A stretch of DNA of 64,000 nt from Flectonema sp. DT1601. Its lineage: Eukaryota > Euglenozoa > Diplonemea > Diplonemida > Diplonemidae. Positions 62,768-64,000 of this stretch are shown piece by piece (position 1 is the first letter of the stretch; each line of letters opens with the position of its first letter). A program made the translations under genes and the position numbers. A model generated the notes under the pieces. The model did not search any database, was not told the DNA's origin, and saw only the letters and a program-made list of their open reading frames with translations. The stretch spans positions 588,501 through 652,500 of the forward strand of contig OZ025847.1 in the NCBI GenBank assembly GCA_964019425.1, in the 5' to 3' direction.

Positions 62768-64000
<1,233 letters not shown>

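Overview
The window is nuclear DNA of a unicellular eukaryote. It is AT-rich and packed with long poly-T and poly-A tracts. It carries GT-AG spliceosomal introns and standard-code genes. The gene content is that of a flagellated protist: a CC2D2A transition-zone protein, a candidate axonemal CIMIP2/FAM166-like protein and a polo kinase. There is also ER glycosylation and GPI machinery (STT3, PIG-S). I cannot name the lineage from sequence alone.

All 21 genes I can support lie on the + strand, and no convincing minus-strand gene exists anywhere. Nearly every start codon has a 3' splice-acceptor-like AG (usually preceded by C or CA) within about 60 nt upstream. Some neighbouring genes are separated by only about 90-100 nt from stop codon to that AG. 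Together this looks like a directional, possibly polycistronic, gene array matured by spliced-leader trans-splicing, as in Euglenozoa or dinoflagellates and relatives. That reading is inference: no leader gene is visible here.

Layout. 0.2-3.5 kb: a long coiled-coil protein with tandem RRASR repeats. 5.0-7.7 kb: two Cys-rich surface proteins, one EGF-like with a membrane anchor and one folate-receptor-like with a probable GPI anchor. 8.0-10.5 kb: STT3 in three exons. 11.2-14.0 kb: two coiled-coil proteins. 14.3-17.1 kb: a type II membrane double glycosyltransferase. 17.9-28.0 kb: a tandem duplication of a GC-rich Patched/NPC1-type RND gene with long conserved flanks. 28.3-29.3 kb: a PI4K-gamma-like kinase. 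29.3-36.6 kb: a 7.2-kb stretch without protein genes, holding two stem-loops whose sequence differences all preserve pairing. 36.6-39.0 kb: polo kinase. 40.5-43.7 kb: PIG-S and a TIM-barrel glycoside-hydrolase-like protein. 44.9-45.8 kb: a methyltransferase. 47.2-48.6 kb: a prenylcysteine-oxidase-like flavoprotein preceded by a 61-bp direct repeat. 49.1-49.5 kb: a very divergent histone H4-like protein. 49.7-50.9 kb: a CAMK-type kinase. 53.4-55.0 kb: a CIMIP2-like gene with a 728-bp inverted-repeat element inside one intron. 55.8-61.6 kb: CC2D2A. 62.1-62.6 kb: a small membrane protein. 62.8 kb to the end: cytosolic-type GAPDH, running off the window.

The genes do not form one pathway. Three loose themes recur: flagellum and cell division (CC2D2A, CIMIP2-like, polo), secretory and GPI glycosylation with its likely clients (STT3, PIG-S, glycosyltransferase, Cys-rich surface proteins), and membrane lipid or sterol handling (RND pair, PI4K-like).
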